Source: Methanoregula sp.
GTDB lineage: Archaea > Halobacteriota > Methanomicrobia > Methanomicrobiales > Methanospirillaceae
Length of the DNA stretch: 8,860 nt
Reading direction: 5' to 3'
Assembly: GCF_002835825.1 (NCBI RefSeq)
Contig: NZ_PIZH01000050.1
Location: 1-8,860, forward strand
Shown here one piece after another: positions 6,964-8,860 of the stretch; positions within the stretch are counted from its first letter, which is position 1, and the number at the start of each line of letters is the position of its first letter. The notes under the pieces were generated by a model. It was not told where the DNA came from. It ran no database searches and saw only the letters and a program-made list of their open reading frames with translations. Position numbers and translations under genes: made by a program.

Positions 6964-7212
6964 ATGGCACCACAAGACCAGGCATTCATTGATGAGAACC
7001 GGAAGAAATGCATCTGCGGGCCCTGCCCCAGTTACAACGAATGCATGCGGGCGGGAGAGGAACTCCTGTTCTGCGTTGTGGGAAAGAGTGCCGATTGTGT
7101 CTTTGAGAAGAAAGGCTGCATCTGTCCCTCCTGTCCGGTAACAAGAGCGCTCGGCCTTAAGAAAGCCTACTACTGCATCCGTGGAACGCAGGACGAGCAG
7201 GAACAGAAATAG
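6964..7212 (+). CDS. small cysteine-rich DUF2769 protein
   Basis: The 82-residue protein has ten cysteines (16, 18, 21, 27, 37, 45, 52, 54, 57, 71) and matches the DUF2769 family found mainly in methanogens. The cysteines fall in two similar halves. Residues 16-40 read C-x-C-x2-C-P, then C27, then LFCVVG. Residues 52-74 read C-x-C-x2-C-P, then YYCIRG. This suggests an internal duplication and metal or iron-sulfur binding. No signal peptide is present, so it is likely cytosolic. ATG 6964 follows the GGGGAG site. It is divergent from the flavodoxin-family gene and could be its redox partner or be co-regulated with it; neither is shown by the sequence. The next gene begins 58 nt downstream on the same strand. 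Confidence 0.88.
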   Translation: MAPQDQAFIDENRKKCICGPCPSYNECMRAGEELLFCVVGKSADCVFEKKGCICPSCPVTRALGLKKAYYCIRGTQDEQEQK

Positions 7213-7270
7213 TCCCTGCGGCGGGCAGGATATCGGCACCTTTTTGCTTGACCCGCGTTTATGATCGATA

Positions 7271-7927
7271 ATGCGCAGTCTCCAGTACCTTGTTCTTGCC
7301 ATTCTCCTCTGTGCCGCCCTTGCTGTTGCGGGGTGTACATCCAGTACGGCCAATCCTCCTCCTGTGACCGCAACCGCGATCTCGCTTCCGTCAATCGCTC
7401 TTGACCGGTCAGACCTTCCTGATGGTTATGTCCTGACCATGAGCAAAGTGAAGACTGACCGGGATGTGAGTCCTCTCGCGCAGTCGCTTGGCTGGCAGGC
7501 CGGGTATGTTGTTGAGTATACGAAATCCGCTGCACCGGGGACGGTCGTCCTCCATTCCCTTGCCGGCTATAAGGAGAGCAGTATGCCGGATGTCATCGAT
7601 TATATCTACAGGGCTGACCGTACCTGCAGCGACCTCGAGTATTTCGATATTGCGGTAACCGGCATCGGAGACGACAGCCGGGCGTTTATCGGGCACCTGC
7701 CAAACCAGAGCCAGATCCCGGTTGTAACAACCGTACCCGCTGCCAAACCCCTCTCGGATGTCGCGGTCTCGATGGAAGGAACGAACACAGTGACCTGCGG
7801 GCAGGGATATCTCGAGATCATCTTTGCCAAAGGCAATGTTCTCGAAGTGATCCGGTTTTCCGGACCGGTCATCGAGGACAAGGAAGCGATTGCGATCGCA
7901 CAGAAAGCATACGCGAAGATCCCCTGA
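7271..7927 (+). CDS. hypothetical surface lipoprotein
   Basis: The 218-residue product starts with a lipoprotein signal peptide: basic Arg2, a hydrophobic core (5-19) and the lipobox AVAG before Cys22, followed by a Ser/Thr/Pro linker (23-40). The rest is a single domain ending in GNVLEVIRFSGP (188-199) and a helical tail. Two further cysteines (119 and 176) could form a disulfide outside the cell. The DLPDGYVL stretch (48-55) recalls lipoproteins common in Methanomicrobiales, but I do not recognise a named family. ATG 7271 is fixed by the signal peptide. An out-of-frame ATG at 7261 lies just upstream, and no strong ribosome binding site is visible. The stop codon lies in the loop of a strong hairpin. 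Confidence 0.8.
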   Translation: MRSLQYLVLAILLCAALAVAGCTSSTANPPPVTATAISLPSIALDRSDLPDGYVLTMSKVKTDRDVSPLAQSLGWQAGYVVEYTKSAAPGTVVLHSLAGYKESSMPDVIDYIYRADRTCSDLEYFDIAVTGIGDDSRAFIGHLPNQSQIPVVTTVPAAKPLSDVAVSMEGTNTVTCGQGYLEIIFAKGNVLEVIRFSGPVIEDKEAIAIAQKAYAKIP

Positions 7928-7995
7928 AGGGAATCTTCTCGTTTCTCGGCTTTGATAAGCCTCGAAATTCCGAAGATCCCCTGATGAGGATCTTC
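7915..7995. repeat. three consecutive hairpins with a 13-nt direct repeat, overlapping the lipoprotein stop codon
   Basis: Hairpin 1 pairs GAAGAT (7915-7920) and CCC (7922-7924) with GGG (7929-7931) and ATCTTC (7933-7938), with one C-A mismatch. Its loop TGAA holds the lipoprotein TGA stop. Hairpin 2 pairs TTTC and GGCTT (7942-7945, 7948-7952) with AAGCC and GAAA (7957-7961, 7964-7967) around loop TGAT. Hairpin 3 pairs GAAGATCC (7972-7979) perfectly with GGATCTTC (7988-7995). The 13-mer GAAGATCCCCTGA occurs at 7915 and again at 7972. This may be a processed or stabilising 3' structure, or a copy of a dispersed palindromic repeat. Confidence 0.65.
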
Positions 7996-8046
7996 TGCTC
8001 CGGGTCGGATGACCTGCCGGAATAAATATCCCGTAAATCCATTCTC

Positions 8047-8054
8047 TTTTTTTT
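8047..8054 (+). terminator. T8 tract downstream of the lipoprotein gene
   Basis: Eight T residues lie about 50 nt past the hairpin cluster and 120 nt past the lipoprotein stop. A U-tract of this length is sufficient for archaeal termination, so it probably ends the DUF2769-lipoprotein transcript. Confidence 0.55.
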
Positions 8055-8075
8055 GTGTAAAGGATCAATCCGCAA

Positions 8076-8100
8076 TCATTATTAACCGAAAAAATAATTA
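8076..8100 (+). promoter_or_regulatory. AT-rich promoter region of the small membrane protein gene
   Basis: CATTATTAAC followed by a run of A residues and AATAATTA lies directly ahead of ATG 8108. TTATTAA at about 8078-8084 is correctly placed for a start of transcription close to the ATG, giving a leaderless message. No ribosome binding site is seen. Confidence 0.4.
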
Positions 8101-8107
8101 GGCCGTT

Positions 8108-8329
8108 ATGCTTGGACTCCTGGCTTCCATGACGGTCTTTGGCCTGCCGCTCGCGATTGTCTTTGGGATCATCACGTTTGTCTGCCTTCTGGTAACTGCA
8201 CTGCTCGGGTACCTTGTGCTCAAAGGGAAGTTCAATATCCCATTTGCATGGCACATGCGGATGGCGTTAGCAACGATCATCGCTGCTATCATCCATATCA
8301 TGCTGGTCATTGCGTGGCTGAACGGGTGA
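8108..8329 (+). CDS. small hydrophobic membrane protein with a His-x13-His helix
   Basis: The 73-residue protein is nearly all membrane: a long hydrophobic stretch (2-38, one long or two short helices), a short polar turn LKGKFN (38-43), and a second segment (46-71). The second segment starts with WHMR and contains His49 and His63, separated by 13 residues and facing the same side of a helix. I do not recognise a family. The upstream AT-rich promoter and downstream T-tract at 8342-8346 suggest a separate single-gene transcript. A coding frame is supported by the clean membrane topology and by the promoter, not by homology. It lies tail to tail with hemA. Confidence 0.6.
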   Translation: MLGLLASMTVFGLPLAIVFGIITFVCLLVTALLGYLVLKGKFNIPFAWHMRMALATIIAAIIHIMLVIAWLNG

Positions 8330-8382
8330 GGGCGGAGTGTATTTTTGCGAGATATTGCACTACATCCATATTGATTGATTAT

Positions 8383-8586
8383 TTGCGATAGTCCCCCCTC
8401 CACGGTACGCGGGCAGTCGCCGGGGTGGGAAGTCGACCCTTAGCCGGGCAAGGACCTTTTTCAAACCTACGTACAGGGAGGTGTGCTGCCAAATGCTGAA
8501 TCCCATCAGAAATGAGATGAGGCATGACAAGAATACTCAGGATCCTTTACGCAGTCGGGAGACCTGTTGCGCACAGGCTATCGCAA
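8383..8586. other. gene-free segment closed by an 11-bp inverted repeat; candidate structured RNA
   Basis: The gap 8330-8617 shows no credible gene. TTGCGATAGTC (8383-8393) pairs with GGCTATCGCAA (8576-8586) over 11 positions including one G-U. Just inside the right arm, CCTGT (8563-8567) and ACAGG (8573-8577) form a perfect 5-bp hairpin, which competes for two of those pairs. The enclosed DNA is about 180 nt and GC-rich, and AGGATCCT (8539-8546) is palindromic. A T5 tract at 8457-8461 lies inside. No match to tRNA, 5S, SRP or RNase P RNA landmarks was recognised. It could be an RNA on either strand, the 3' region of hemA, or a repeat relic. Confidence 0.3.
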
Positions 8587-8617
8587 TATCAGAAAACGAT
8601 CACAAGAACCGCAAGAC

Positions 8618-8860
8618 TTAGTCCGTCTCCGGCTTCCCTTCGATCCGGTCGCCTTTGGTGATGGCGTTGACGAGCGCTTCAGCGGAAACTGCGTCGCCCT
8701 CCTCGGCACTGGTGCGGATGGAGTAGGTGGCGTCGGTTAAGAGTTTCTTTGTCAGGACCCGGGTGAGGGCGTCGATGATTGCCGCGGTCTTCTCATCTGT
8801 GATGCAAAGCCGGGAGAGGGCCCGCTCGCGTTCCCGGACCCGGACCTCCTCGGCCCAGGT
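8618..8860 (-). CDS. hemA: glutamyl-tRNA reductase, C-terminal end
   Basis: Reading the minus strand from the right edge gives 80 in-frame residues ending at TAA (8618-8620). The N-terminal part and start lie beyond the window. The fragment WAEEVRVRERERALSRL, followed by KTAAIIDALTRVLTKKLL, then DATYSIRTSAEEGD, has the helical, charged character of the HemA C-terminal dimerisation domain, whose usual form is an R-x-R-E/Q-x-E/D-x2-AL run and then a helix ending in KLLHxP-type sequence. HemA reduces glutamyl-tRNA(Glu) to glutamate-1-semialdehyde, the substrate of HemL encoded at 3850-5109. The assignment is from a short fragment but is supported by the strand and by the nearby hemB, hemL and hemC. 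Confidence 0.8.
   Translation of the reverse strand, partial: TWAEEVRVRERERALSRLCITDEKTAAIIDALTRVLTKKLLTDATYSIRTSAEEGDAVSAEALVNAITKGDRIEGKPETD

Noticed and set aside
7409..8254. Minus-strand open frame of 281 codons across the lipoprotein gene and small membrane gene
   Set aside because: It covers the lipoprotein reading frame, which has a clear signal peptide and lipobox, and also crosses the hairpin cluster and the T8 tract. The product is charged and featureless.
1..8860. CRISPR array, insertion sequence, toxin-antitoxin pair or restriction system
   Set aside because: No regularly spaced repeats, transposase or integrase motifs, or small overlapping toxin-antitoxin genes were found.

Overview
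The window looks like a chromosomal stretch of a methanogenic archaeon, most likely of the order Methanomicrobiales (Methanoregula-like). This placement is an inference. It rests on archaeal-type tetrapyrrole genes that use the glutamate (C5) route, a Cys-rich DUF2769 protein, an iron-sulfur-flavoprotein-like flavodoxin, a lipoprotein of a style common in these methanogens, AT-rich TATA-like boxes and short leaders. No rRNA, tRNA, CRISPR array, transposase or phage gene was seen.

Left part (1-1738): the C-terminal end of an HI0933/BaiN-type flavoprotein is followed on the same strand by a four-helix membrane protein that resembles DUF4239/bestrophin-like proteins. A 361-nt gene-free stretch (1378-1738) follows. 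It is rich in inverted repeats and holds a clear hairpin plus T8 terminator on the + strand.

Centre (1739-6103, minus strand): a tight operon reads, in transcription order, hemB, hemL, hemC, cobA and a PsiE-family membrane gene. Genes overlap by 11, 10 and 4 nt, and cobA is separated from the PsiE gene by 4 nt. HemB condenses two 5-aminolevulinate to porphobilinogen, HemL makes the aminolevulinate, HemC builds hydroxymethylbilane, and CobA methylates uroporphyrinogen III to precorrin-2, the branch point for siroheme, F430 and cobamides. No uroporphyrinogen-III synthase (hemD) is visible between hemC and cobA.

Right part (6104-8860): a flavodoxin-family gene (minus) is divergent from a Cys-rich DUF2769 gene, a lipoprotein gene and a 73-residue membrane protein gene (all plus). 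The 3' end of hemA (glutamyl-tRNA reductase, minus) enters from the right edge. The pathway's first gene is therefore split from hemB by about 2.5 kb of accessory genes and hairpin-rich intergenic DNA.

The best leads are the structured gene-free segments at 1434-1621, 7915-7995 and 8383-8586, the accessory block between hemA and hemB, and a tiny membrane protein with a His-x13-His pair. None is proven to be a new system.
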